Below, in pieces: positions 17,769 through 27,100 of a DNA stretch of 45,935 nucleotides. The position numbers were made by a program, and so were the translations under genes. Within the stretch, counting starts at the first letter, position 1, and every line of letters begins with the position of its first letter. The stretch is taken from positions 1 to 45,935 of the forward strand of contig JADFIH010000008.1 in the NCBI GenBank assembly GCA_022566715.1. The letters are read 5' to 3'. The DNA is from Pseudomonadota bacterium. Its GTDB lineage: Bacteria; Pseudomonadota; Alphaproteobacteria; SHVP01. A model generated the notes under the pieces. It was not told where the DNA came from. It saw nothing but the letters and a program-made list of their open reading frames with translations, and ran no database searches.

Positions 17769-19079
17769 CTAGCCGGCCGCCGCCGCGGCAAGAACGGGGG
17801 CCGCCGCCCCGGCAGCGCCCCAGTCTTGCGCAAGGTTGAAGGCTGAAAGGATGTTGTCTTCGATCGAGCAGTAGGCCCAGGTGCCGTAACGGCCCAGGAC
17901 AAACACATTGCGCCGGGCCAGACTCTCGATGGCTTTGGCCGCCGCTTCTTGCGACGCCTCGCTCACGTGCACATAAGCCGGATCCATCAGGACGCTGGCC
18001 CAACTCACCAGCTCATGATCCACGATCACGCCGCAGCGCCGTAGATCCGCGATCGTGCGTTCGAACAGGGCGTCGAGTTTCATGGGGGCGCCGGACGGCA
18101 GGGCGATTTCCACGTAGAGGCTCATCCTGTCCTGACCCAGGATGTTGTCGTAGTGCCCCACCCGGTAGAAAACCTGTTCCGGATCGGGGTAATAGACCCA
18201 GTGATCGGACCGGGGCGACGGGCGGTCGAACCCCAGGTTGAAAACCAGCACCTTGTTCGCCGTAAACACGCTCTCGTCGAAGGTGATCCCGCAGAGCCGC
18301 AACAGACGCGGAAGCGGCACCGAGGAAACCAGCCTGTCGTACCGCAAGGTCTCGCCCCCGGCCCGCACGGTTTGTTCGCCGAGATCGATCCCGCCGCATT
18401 CGACGCCCAAATGAATGACGCCGCTCGGCACATAGGACGCCAGGGCGTCGACGAACCCTTTCGCGCCCCTCCGGTGATAGCGGAAGGTATCGTTGTAGGT
18501 CGGCTGGGTTGCGCGGCCCGTCAACACCTCGAGAAGCTTCGAGAACTCGACGTGCGGGAAAAACCTTCCCATCGCGGCGGGGTCGAGCCGTTCCGCCGAC
18601 GTCGCGTATTGCTTTTCCGTGTAAGGAATCAGAAACAACTCCGCTATGGACGCACCGTAGCGGGCGACGAGCATTTCCCGGAAGTTCCGGTAGCGGCCCG
18701 TGTCTTGCCGCTGCGCCTCGTGCATGTCGGCGAGACAGCGCAGCAAGTCCGGCTGGGGAAGCTGGTGAATGTTGAACTGGAACGGATAATCGATGTAGGT
18801 GTCGCGGAAATACACTCGGGTCCGTTTCTTGGACGTGACGATATCTTCCGCATTCATTCGGGCTTCAAGGTAGTCGGCCACCCACTTCTCGCGGAAATGG
18901 AAGAAGTGGCCCGAATAGTCCCAAGTGAATCCGTCCTGATAGATGGTCCGGCAATATCCACCGAGCTCATCTTCCTTTTCGAGCAAAAGGCAATCGAAAC
19001 GATCGGCTAGGAACCCGGCGACGGAGAGGCCCGTAACGCCGCCGCCGATGATCAGCACCTTGTCCTTCACCGGACTCAC
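17769..19079 (-). CDS. FAD-dependent amine oxidase / UDP-galactopyranose mutase-like protein
   Basis: A 436-aa flavoprotein. The N-terminal dinucleotide fold is KVLIIGGGVTGLSVAGFLAD followed by LLLEKEDELGGYCRT (the GG doublet of the protoporphyrinogen oxidase/UGM superfamily). TWDYSGHFFHF and VYFRDTYIDYPFQFN resemble the substrate region of UGM-like enzymes, and the C-terminal FVLGRYGTWAYCSIEDNILSA motif closes the FAD site. The start is GTG at 19079, which overlaps the deacetylase stop (GTGA); a longer in-frame reading upstream would run back through the deacetylase coding sequence and is unlikely. A role in converting or oxidising a sugar nucleotide is inferred from context. Cytoplasmic. 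Confidence 0.82.
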   Translation of the reverse strand: MSPVKDKVLIIGGGVTGLSVAGFLADRFDCLLLEKEDELGGYCRTIYQDGFTWDYSGHFFHFREKWVADYLEARMNAEDIVTSKKRTRVYFRDTYIDYPFQFNIHQLPQPDLLRCLADMHEAQRQDTGRYRNFREMLVARYGASIAELFLIPYTEKQYATSAERLDPAAMGRFFPHVEFSKLLEVLTGRATQPTYNDTFRYHRRGAKGFVDALASYVPSGVIHLGVECGGIDLGEQTVRAGGETLRYDRLVSSVPLPRLLRLCGITFDESVFTANKVLVFNLGFDRPSPRSDHWVYYPDPEQVFYRVGHYDNILGQDRMSLYVEIALPSGAPMKLDALFERTIADLRRCGVIVDHELVSWASVLMDPAYVHVSEASQEAAAKAIESLARRNVFVLGRYGTWAYCSIEDNILSAFNLAQDWGAAGAAAPVLAAAAAG

Positions 19080-19822
19080 CGGCCGCCGACAAGCGCCTGA
19101 TCGCGCAACCGGGTATACGCACCTTCCGGCAGCACGGTTTTGACGCCTTGTTTGATTCGGTACGGCCAAGCGCGCGCCCGGCCGTCGAGGATGCGGCGGA
19201 AGGCGGCGAGATCGCGGTGGCCAAACATCGGCCAACACCGCACCTTTCCTTCAAGGGGAAAGCCCGCATAGCCCCATTCCATCGTCCGCATGACCTTGTA
19301 ACCGGCGATCTCGGCGGCGATGAAACAGTCCAGCGAATAGTCGCCGTTGGGAAAAGCGAACCACGCGACCTCCGCGCCGATCAAGTCTTCCAGCGCGGCT
19401 TTGGACCGTTCGCATTCCTTGCGCCGCTGCTCGAAACTGAGCTTCGTGAGACGCCGGTGCGACATGGAGTGGGACCCAATCGTGTGTCCGCTCTCGGCCA
19501 ACCGGCGAACGTCCGCGCGGCCAAGGTAACCCTTGGATTCGAGGCGATCGACGACGATAAAGAAGACCGCCGGCAACCCCTGACCCGCCAACACCTCCGC
19601 CCCGTCCAGGTGATCGGACGTACCGTCATCGAAGCTTAGGCAAACGTGCGTGCCGTCCATCATTTGGATGAGAGGACCGCTCACGCTGCGTACGCGCGTC
19701 GAAACCTCTTCCATTTGCCGCTCGAAATCGGCAAGGGACACATCGTAATGAACGGTGCGCACGCCCGGCGCAACGAGGCGGTGATAGGTTAGGAATGCGA
19801 CAGCGCCCTGCTTGACCAACAT
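19076..19822 (-). CDS. Polysaccharide deacetylase (NodB homology domain)
   Basis: A 248-aa carbohydrate esterase 4-type protein. It shows LTYHRLV at the start, the catalytic CLSFDDGTSDH (motif 1), SHSMSHRRLTKLS (metal-binding H-x3-H motif 2) and FAFPNGDYS (motif 3). It would remove acetyl groups from N-acetylated sugars. No signal peptide is evident, so it may act on cytoplasmic lipid-linked intermediates. I chose ATG at 19822 with AAGGA close upstream; an in-frame GTG at 19882 would add 20 residues without homology. It is the first gene of the minus-strand operon and overlaps the FAD-protein gene by four bases. Confidence 0.88.
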   Translation of the reverse strand: MLVKQGAVAFLTYHRLVAPGVRTVHYDVSLADFERQMEEVSTRVRSVSGPLIQMMDGTHVCLSFDDGTSDHLDGAEVLAGQGLPAVFFIVVDRLESKGYLGRADVRRLAESGHTIGSHSMSHRRLTKLSFEQRRKECERSKAALEDLIGAEVAWFAFPNGDYSLDCFIAAEIAGYKVMRTMEWGYAGFPLEGKVRCWPMFGHRDLAAFRRILDGRARAWPYRIKQGVKTVLPEGAYTRLRDQALVGGR

Positions 19823-20501
19823 TCGTCCTTTCACCCGCGCGTTTCGCGGCCGCCATAAGTGCGGCGGCGGCGCGTTTTGCACCGCGTGTTTTGGCCCGGT
19901 GTTTTAGTGCGAGTGCCTTGGTATCACAGACGCGCCGCCCACGCGGCCCGGCGCCGCGGATCACTTGGGCTGACGGCCAATATCTCTTGGCCGCAGCAAA
20001 CCGGTGTTTCCAAGAGACCGTTTCTTGTCCTGCGGCGACGATCGCGCGCGCCCGTTCGATACGTCCGACATCGATTCGCCGCAACTGTTTGTGCAGCGCC
20101 GCGGGCTCGGATTCCAAACCGAATTAATTGAGTCACTACAGATACAGTTGCGCCGCGCCGCGTAACGCAGTGTCACGAAATAATTACATTGCAACGGCGA
20201 GGCGCCTTACGGCGTTCGATGATTCGGCGGCGATCCCAACCATTTCAAGACGTTGCGCGCACGCGTTCCATGGCACGGCGCTTGCTCCCGCAGTCGTACC
20301 GGCGGATTTCGATTGGGGCGTTTTCGCGACCGGTTCTTCTTGGGGAGAACGCACTGCCCTTTTTTTATCGCGCCGGTTCAGTTGATCAAGACATCACGAC
20401 TTTCGTTCGCCCCGGCGTCGTTTCCCCCCGACGTCGTTTCCTAAAGAATTGGGAGCACGGCGCGCGGCGCCGCGACGAATTTTGTTCCCGTTGGAGTTCG
20501 C
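19823..20501. other. Divergent intergenic region between the two exopolysaccharide units
   Basis: About 680 bases with no convincing gene. It must carry the promoter for the minus-strand operon beginning with the deacetylase and, on the plus strand, the sigma-54 site at 20271-20286. The 20110-20190 section is comparatively AT-rich (TTAATTGAGTCACTACAG and AAATAATTACATTG) and is a plausible place for operator or promoter elements, but no sigma-70-type pair can be assigned. Confidence 0.5.
20271..20286 (+). promoter_or_regulatory. Sigma-54 (RpoN) promoter, perfect consensus
   Basis: TGGCACGGCGCTTGCT matches the consensus TGGCACG-N4-TTGCW at every defined position, including the GG and GC doublets 12 bases apart. 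It points toward the ExoY-like sugar transferase gene. Transcription would start near 20298, leaving a leader of about 200 bases. A sigma-54-dependent activator gene lies in this window at 39957-41222. Confidence 0.8.
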
Positions 20502-21179
20502 ATGAGCACGGATAGCACCCCTTCGCACCCCGCCGGCCACGCAATCGCCCCGCGCACGGCGAACGTCGGGGCTGTAAGATTCCTTTTCGAATGGCCGGTC
20601 GCGCTGCTCCTATTCGCATTATCGCTTACGCCGATCGCGGTGCTGGCCATTTGCATCAAGCTTATCGACCGTGGCCCGGCCTTCTATCTGCAAGAGCGTG
20701 TCGGTCTCAATGGGAAACCGTTCAAGATCATCAAGCTGCGAACCATGCGGACCAACGCCGTGGAGCTCCTCGACGATTATTTGGAGTCCAACCCAGAAGA
20801 ACGGGAGGAATGGCTGCGTCATTTCAAACTTCGGTCCGATCCGCGCATCATTCCGAGGATCGGCCTGTTTCTGCGCAAATACAGCCTCGACGAAATGCCG
20901 CAGCTTTGGAACGTACTGCGCGGGGACATGGGTCTTGTGGGGCCGCGTCCATTTCCGGCCTATCACCTCGCCGGTTTCGACGCCGACTTTCGCGCTCTTC
21001 GAGAGTCCGTGCGGCCGGGAATAACGGGGCTGTGGCAAGTCGAGGTGCGGAGCGACGGCGATCTCTTGCTCCAAAAGGAGCTCGACTCGCGCTACATCTT
21101 GACTCAGTCCCTATGGACGGACCTCGACCTCTTGTTCCGGACGGTGTGGGTCGTGTTCAGCGCCCGGGGCGCACGCTAG
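20502..21179 (+). CDS. ExoY/WcaJ-like undecaprenyl-phosphate sugar-1-phosphate transferase
   Basis: A 225-aa bacterial sugar transferase (polyprenol-phosphate hexose-1-phosphate transferase) that starts repeat-unit synthesis by loading the first sugar phosphate onto undecaprenyl phosphate. One hydrophobic N-terminal segment (PVALLLFALSLTPIAVLAI) is followed by the catalytic domain with QERVGLNGKPFKIIKLRTM, SLDEMPQLWNVLRGDMGLVGPRP and a GITGLWQVEVRSD segment. Its short length fits ExoY/PglC-type proteins without the extra membrane domain of WcaJ. GGAG lies five bases before the ATG. It has its own sigma-54 promoter and is convergent with the epimerase gene, overlapping by four bases. Confidence 0.93.
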   Translation: MSTDSTPSHPAGHAIAPRTANVGAVRFLFEWPVALLLFALSLTPIAVLAICIKLIDRGPAFYLQERVGLNGKPFKIIKLRTMRTNAVELLDDYLESNPEEREEWLRHFKLRSDPRIIPRIGLFLRKYSLDEMPQLWNVLRGDMGLVGPRPFPAYHLAGFDADFRALRESVRPGITGLWQVEVRSDGDLLLQKELDSRYILTQSLWTDLDLLFRTVWVVFSARGAR

Positions 21180-22114
21180 GCGCGGGCGCCGACAACCAGC
21201 ATCGGATTTCCGAACGTCGAAATGAGTCCCTCGTGTAAAGTAGTGGAGGCGGCGACGCCAAGGGTGTCGCGGGCAAGGCGAGGATCGCCGAGGGAGCGCC
21301 GCATGTCGCCGGCTCGTGCCGGGCCTTGCGTTACCGGAACCTGCCTGCCGCAAACATCGCACAGGACGTCGAACAGAGCCCTGACCGAGGTGGCGCGCCC
21401 GGAGCACACGTTTAATATGAGAGGGTGCGTGGAGGCCGCCGCCATGGCGGCAACCAGGAAATGAACGACATCGCCAACGTATACGAAATCGCGGCTTTGC
21501 TTGCCGTCGCCATGAATCACCACGGGCTCGCCCGCCATGATCCTTTGCGCAAAGATGGAGATGACGCCCGAGTAGGGCGAGTTCGGGTCCTGTCCGGGGC
21601 CGTAGACATTGAAGAACCGCAGCGCCGCCGTTCGCACACCATGCAGCCGCATCGCCACGGCGGCGTGAAACTCGCCGCCCAGCTTATCGGCGCCGTAGGC
21701 GTTCAGTGGGCGCGTCGCCGAGTCCTCGGTGAGGGCTCCCTCGGGATGGTCTCCGTAAACGGCGGCGGAGGACGCATAGACCACCGGCACCTTACCCGCA
21801 TCGCGGGCGGCCTCGAGGATCGTTACGGTCCCCCCGAGGTTCACACGATGACAGGCCACCCATTCTTCGTTGGAGCGTTCCACGGAAGCGATGGCCGCAA
21901 GGTGGAAGCAGCCCTCCATGCCGGTCATGGCGCTGGCGGCGGCGGCGGGATCGGTGATGTCGCCGATCCGGACCTCGCAAGCGTCGGGCGCGTTTTCGCG
22001 GTGGCCAGTGGAAAGGTCGTCCAGAATCCGGACCGAGTGTCCCGCCCGGCACAGTGCGTGGGCCAGGTGGCCCCCGATAAATCCGAGCCCCCCGGTGATC
22101 AGGTATTTAGACAC
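21176..22114 (-). CDS. NAD-dependent sugar epimerase/dehydratase (GalE-like)
   Basis: A 312-aa extended SDR. It shows YLITGGLGFIGGHLA for NAD binding, DDLSTGHRENAP, SSAAVYGDHPEG, the catalytic YGADK, and the substrate loop RFFNVYGPGQDPNSPYSGV. The last motif is characteristic of UDP-N-acetylglucosamine/UDP-glucose 4-epimerases. It would interconvert UDP-sugars for the polysaccharide. The start is GTG with a weak ribosome binding site. It is convergent with the initiating sugar transferase gene and appears to be a single-gene unit; the exact substrate is not predictable. Confidence 0.87.
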   Translation of the reverse strand: MSKYLITGGLGFIGGHLAHALCRAGHSVRILDDLSTGHRENAPDACEVRIGDITDPAAAASAMTGMEGCFHLAAIASVERSNEEWVACHRVNLGGTVTILEAARDAGKVPVVYASSAAVYGDHPEGALTEDSATRPLNAYGADKLGGEFHAAVAMRLHGVRTAALRFFNVYGPGQDPNSPYSGVISIFAQRIMAGEPVVIHGDGKQSRDFVYVGDVVHFLVAAMAAASTHPLILNVCSGRATSVRALFDVLCDVCGRQVPVTQGPARAGDMRRSLGDPRLARDTLGVAASTTLHEGLISTFGNPMLVVGARA

Positions 22115-22269
22115 GATTCAGGGACGCAAGCGCGGGTTCCACATGGCCGGAGGACAAAGGTTACCGCGCCGGTCCCCGGCCGACCGCGAGTCTTTAGGGG
22201 TAGCCCACATGGTGAATATGCAGTTATTTGGGCCGCCGATAGCATCGCGCCGAACAGCGGTGGACCGGG

Positions 22270-23973
22270 GTGGCTTTGATGCCTGACCAGATTTTATTGG
22301 ACGATGCACAGACCCTTTTCGAAGCCGGCAAGGTCGAAGCCGCCGTCGTCATCTACGATAAACTGGCCAGCCTGGGTTCGGCGGAGGCCGCGCTGCGCCT
22401 GTCTTGGCTCTACGGCTCGGGCCAGCACGACGACGCTCTCGAACGCATCACCGGGGTCTCAAGCCGCCGTTTCTTTGACGATTCGCCCATGGGCATCGTG
22501 GTCCTCGATTCGGCCGGGCTCATCATTGACGCCAACGCCGCTTTCCGGCGCATGGTGGGGGAAGAGAGCGACCTGACGGGAGGGCGCCGCCTCTTAGACT
22601 TTGTGGGTAGCGAGGACGGCGAAAAACTCGGCGCTCGCTTGACCGCGCCCGGCGCGGAAACGGCCCCGCTCAGCATCCGCTTTGAGACGGGGCAACGGGC
22701 CGAGGCCTATGTTGGCGGCCCCGGGGGCGGCCCTGGCGGCGATACCGCCGGATCGGTCGTTTACCTGCTTTCAGCGAAAGAGCGGGCGCAGAACAACGAC
22801 GAGCTCGCCCAGTCCAAGAAACTCCAAGCCGTCGGTCAGCTGGCGGGTGGAATCGCCCACGACTTTTCCAATCTGCTGACGACGGTGATCGGCTATTGCG
22901 ATCTTTTGCTGTTGCGCCATGGCGACGACGAGGAAACCAGCGCCGACATCATGCTGATCAAGCGCAGCGCCAACCGCGCCGCCAACCTCGTGCGCCAGTT
23001 GCTTGCGTTTTCACGCCAGCAACGCATCCAACCGAAAATCCTGGCCCTGACCGAGGTTCTGAGCGAGACCTCGGAGCTCATCAGGCGGCTGATCGGGGAT
23101 GGGGTCGAACTCAAGATCATTCATGGACGTGACCTCGCGCCGATCCTCGTTGACCAGGGCCAGCTCGAGCTCGTCATCATCAACATCGTGCTGAACGCCC
23201 GCGACGGCATGCCCGACGGTGGGACCCTGACCATGCGGACGGACAACGCCCGACTTGGCGCGCCCCTGCGCCACCGCGACCAAACCCTGCCTCCGGGCGA
23301 GTACGTGGTTCTTTCCATCACCGCCGGCGGTCTCTACATGGAGCCCGACCAGCTCGATGAGCTGTTTGAGCCCTTGATTATGTCCAAGGGCGTGGGTCTG
23401 GGCTTTGGCCTGTCGATTGTCCGCGAGATCGTCGAGCAAATGGGCGGAACCATCATCGCTTCGAGTAGGGAGGACGACGGGACCACGTTCGAAATCTTCT
23501 TGCCGCGCTTCCAGGAAAGCCGGGCCGTTGAGGCCGCACCCGAGCCCGCGGCGGACGCGGAGACGGAGGCGGCGGAGCCCGAGGAGGCGGAACCCGCCGC
23601 GACGATCCTTCTCGTCGAGGACGAAGAGGCGGTGCGCCGGTTCTCTGTGCGGGCCTTGGAAAATGCCGGCTACCGGGTGGTAAGCGCCGAGCATGGCGAA
23701 GCGGCCCTGGAAGTCCTCCAGCAGCAGCCCGGCGGGGTCGACCTCTTGATCACCGATGTCGTCATGCCCCGAATGGACGGAGTCGAACTGATCAAGGCGG
23801 TGCGCCGCATCTACCCGGGCATGAAAGCCATCATGATTTCGGGCTATGCCGAAGACGTGTTCCGCAAGAACCTGGACCGCGAATTGGACGCCACGTTCGT
23901 GCCCAAACCCTTCAGCCTGAAGGACCTTATCGAGGCCGTGGAGGACAAACTCGGTACGGACGGCAAGGAATAG
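22270..23973 (+). CDS. CckA-like hybrid histidine kinase, soluble, with degenerate ATP-binding G1 box
   Basis: A 567-aa protein. Residues 1-60 look like a TPR/helical segment with no membrane helices, followed by a PAS domain (about 65-170). The DHp domain has the CckA signature QLAGGIAHDFSNLLTTVIGYC, with His197 present, and ANRAANLVRQLLAFSRQQ. The HATPase domain has an N box (NARDGMPDGG), but the G1 box, DTGTGM in CckA, reads ITAGGLYM (residues 350-357) and has lost the Asp that contacts adenine; the lid is also short, though GLGFGLS keeps the G2 glycines. The C-terminal receiver is intact (ED at 450-451, Asp496, Lys546). CckA is normally a membrane protein. This may therefore be a paralog acting as a phosphatase or scaffold; activity is unproven. 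The start is GTG at 22270 or ATG at 22279. Confidence 0.85.
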   Translation: MALMPDQILLDDAQTLFEAGKVEAAVVIYDKLASLGSAEAALRLSWLYGSGQHDDALERITGVSSRRFFDDSPMGIVVLDSAGLIIDANAAFRRMVGEESDLTGGRRLLDFVGSEDGEKLGARLTAPGAETAPLSIRFETGQRAEAYVGGPGGGPGGDTAGSVVYLLSAKERAQNNDELAQSKKLQAVGQLAGGIAHDFSNLLTTVIGYCDLLLLRHGDDEETSADIMLIKRSANRAANLVRQLLAFSRQQRIQPKILALTEVLSETSELIRRLIGDGVELKIIHGRDLAPILVDQGQLELVIINIVLNARDGMPDGGTLTMRTDNARLGAPLRHRDQTLPPGEYVVLSITAGGLYMEPDQLDELFEPLIMSKGVGLGFGLSIVREIVEQMGGTIIASSREDDGTTFEIFLPRFQESRAVEAAPEPAADAETEAAEPEEAEPAATILLVEDEEAVRRFSVRALENAGYRVVSAEHGEAALEVLQQQPGGVDLLITDVVMPRMDGVELIKAVRRIYPGMKAIMISGYAEDVFRKNLDRELDATFVPKPFSLKDLIEAVEDKLGTDGKE

Positions 23974-24184
23974 CGGGCCAAAGGCGCGTTAACCCTGTTG
24001 GCCGAAGCGGAGCGTAACGCTTAGCCCGGGTTCTCCCCGAATTACCCCTAGGTATTCGTTGCCGCCCCCGCTTCGGGTGGATAATCGTGGTCCAAGTGGA
24101 TTTTCTTGTATGAGCTCGCGTCGGCGGCGGAACGTTGCCTCGGGCGCGGGCGTGGCCGAAACTGATTTCGGTGCTGAGTTTGGC

Positions 24185-27100
24185 ATGAGCGAACAGCGAC
24201 CCCATACCCCAAGCGTCTGGCTCTGGCCACTCACCCTGGCCGCCGTGGTCACGGCGCTGCTTGCCCTCATCGTCTGGCGTCCAGCCTCGTCGGCCCTCGA
24301 GCGGGAGATTTCGGCGCGGGAACGCGAACGGGTCGAAGATCAGCTCGCCATCATCGGAACCAACCTCCAGCAATCCTTGCGCAGCCGGGTCTCGATCCTG
24401 GAAGGGATCGCGGCCTTCGTCGCATCCGAGAGCACACTCGACGAGGGCCGGTCCATTCGTGACACACGGGAGCGGTTTGTGGCCTACGCCGGAAACTTGC
24501 CGCTGGAGAAGGCGGACATCCTGCAAGCCTGGATTGCCCGCAGCGCCATGGTCACCGCCGTCGCGCCGCTCACGGGGAACGAGGATCTCCTGGGGCGGCG
24601 GCGCCATCCGGCGGACGGCGGCATCGCGCCCGGCGAAACCCGCGTGGAGGTCAGCGACATCGCGGCGCCCGGCGGCGAGGCCCTCGTCACGGCCGTGATC
24701 GAACTGGCCGGCGCCGGTCCACCCAGTGTGCAGGTCGGAATCGATTTCTACGCGCACGCCCTGATCGAGGAGGCGAATCTTGGCCGATACGGCCGGAATA
24801 TCGTCGTGTCCTTGCGCGATGGCGGGGGCAGGAGCGTATTTCCCCTGGGCCGGGGCGCCCTCGTCGAACCCGCGATCTATCCCATCGGCGTTTCTCGCGG
24901 GTTTTGGGAACTGGCGGCGGTTCCCGCCGGCGGCTGGAACGATGCAGCGGACAGGTATGTGCCGATATTCCGCGGCGGAGGTTGGGCGGCTTCGATGCTG
25001 TTGGGCTTGCTCGTCCTTTACACCCGTTCGACCCGCGCCCGGCGCCGCCGCCGCACCCACCGCCTGGAGGCCGATATCCTCGAAACCGAGGCCCGTTTCA
25101 ATGAGATCGCCTCTTCGATCCCAGGCGTCATCTTCCGGCTGGTCCGCAAGCCGAGCGGGGCCATCCAGTATTCCTATCTGAGCGAAGGCGCACGCGACGT
25201 CTTTGGCGTCGAGTCCGCGCAAGCGGCGGCGGATTCGTCATGGATTCGGCGCACGATCCATCCCGACGACCGGACCAGGTTCGACGACATGTTGGGCGCC
25301 TCCGCGGCGCGCCGGACGCCCCTGACTTTCGAGTTCCGTGTCGTCTCCAACGGTGGGGAAACAAAGTGGCTGCGGTCCATTTCCCTCCCGCGGCTGTGCC
25401 CGAACGGCGACGTCATCTGGACCGGTCATATCGCGGACATCACCGACGCGAGGCACCGCCTCGATCTCCTGGAAGAAAGCGAGGCGAGGTTCCGCGCGGC
25501 CTTCGACGCCCATCCGGACGGCATCGCGCTCCATGACCACGATGGCGGCCTCGTCGCATCGAACGACGCCGCGCAGGGAATGTTCGGGAACGCCATTCCA
25601 CCCCTCGCCAAGCCCGGGCCGGAGTCCGGACAAAAACCCGATGCGGCCGCCACCGGTTTGGCGAGGATCCGCCGGCCCGACGGGGCCAGCGCCTGGGTCC
25701 TGACGGATAGCCGGCCCATTTTCCGGACGGGCGACGCAAAACCCGCCGGCTATCTTCAAACCTTCACCGACGTTTCCGACCCCCACGATCGCGAGGCCGG
25801 CCTCATCCGGGACGGGCGGGTCTATCGGGATGCGGTCGATTCGGCCCTGGACGTTCTATGGCGGACCGACGCCGATCTGCGCTTCACGGCAATGGACGAA
25901 ACCGCGAGCGGCGAACCCCACCCCATTGCCGGGGCGCTCATCGGGACGCGGCTTCTCGACCTGCATGACGCGGACGCCGAAGACGGGACGGACGAAATTC
26001 ACCGGCAAATCGGCTCCCACGAACCGTTCCGCAACCTTCGATACGACTTCGACGAACCTGGGGCCGACACAGGGACCGACCGTGGGGCCGACCCAGGTCC
26101 AGAAGCCGGGGCCGGACGCGTTTTCCGCTTCAGTGGAACGGCGGCGCTGGACCAATCCGGGATCTTTCTCGGCTACCATGGCGCGGCGCGGGAGGAAGCC
26201 ATCGCGGCCGGTCTTCCGGAATTGGCGCCGGAGCAGGCCGATCTGCTGGCGGGCTTGACCCGGGCCGCCGACGACCTGCCCGTGGGAATAATCTTTTTCG
26301 ATCGAGGCGATCAATTCGTATTCCGCAACCGCGCTTTCGATCTCGCCGAACCTCACACCGACCTGATCCGCCCCGGTATTTCTCCGGCGGGGTTCCAGAG
26401 TGCGCTCCGCGAGCGCGGCGTCACCCCGCCAGTGCCGGCAATGCCGACAACCGCTGACGGCGAGGACATACCGGAAAACGAGGCCATCCCGGAAGACGGG
26501 ACCACGCCCACGGCGCAGGCCGTCGAGGTGGATGCGTTCTTCGAGGGTTGGATCGGGCCCCATTGGCTGCAAATCCGCCGCCACGACCTCGAGGGCGACG
26601 GAACCCTCTTCGTGGTCTCGGACCTCACCGACCTCAAGGACGAAGAGGATCATGCGGCGCAGCGGCGGATGGTCGACGCCGCCTTCGAAGCGGCCTGCCG
26701 GATTGCCGCCGACCTGAACCGCGCGCTGGCCGATAGTCTGGGCGACCTGACGCGGCTCAAGGAGGGCCGTGGCGCCGGCGGCGACATCATCGGCCGTGCC
26801 CTCGCGTCGAGCGAGCGCGGCGCCGCGCTCGGCATTCGGCTTTTGTCGCTTCTCCAAGGCCGGACGTCGCGCCCGGTGCAGGCCGATCCATCGGCCCCGG
26901 CATCCGACACCGGCGACATGCCGCGCGCCGCCCTTCAGGATCAGGATCGCGCCGAGGTCGAAGAGCCCACGGCCGAAGCCCCGGCCCGACGCACGGCAAT
27001 CGTGCTGGAACCCGATCCCGATGTCCGCCGAGTGACGGCGAGTCTCCTGCGCCTGCTGGATTACGAGGTCATGGACTCGGGAGATGCCGAAGACGCCATC

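Noticed and set aside
19080-19238. N-terminal extension of the FAD-dependent protein
   Set aside because: It would be read from within the deacetylase coding sequence, is Arg/Pro-rich, and the FAD-binding fold begins right after the GTG at 19079.
23927-25222. Minus-strand open frame of 431 codons
   Set aside because: Antisense to the end of the CckA-like gene and the CHASE sensor gene; no domain.
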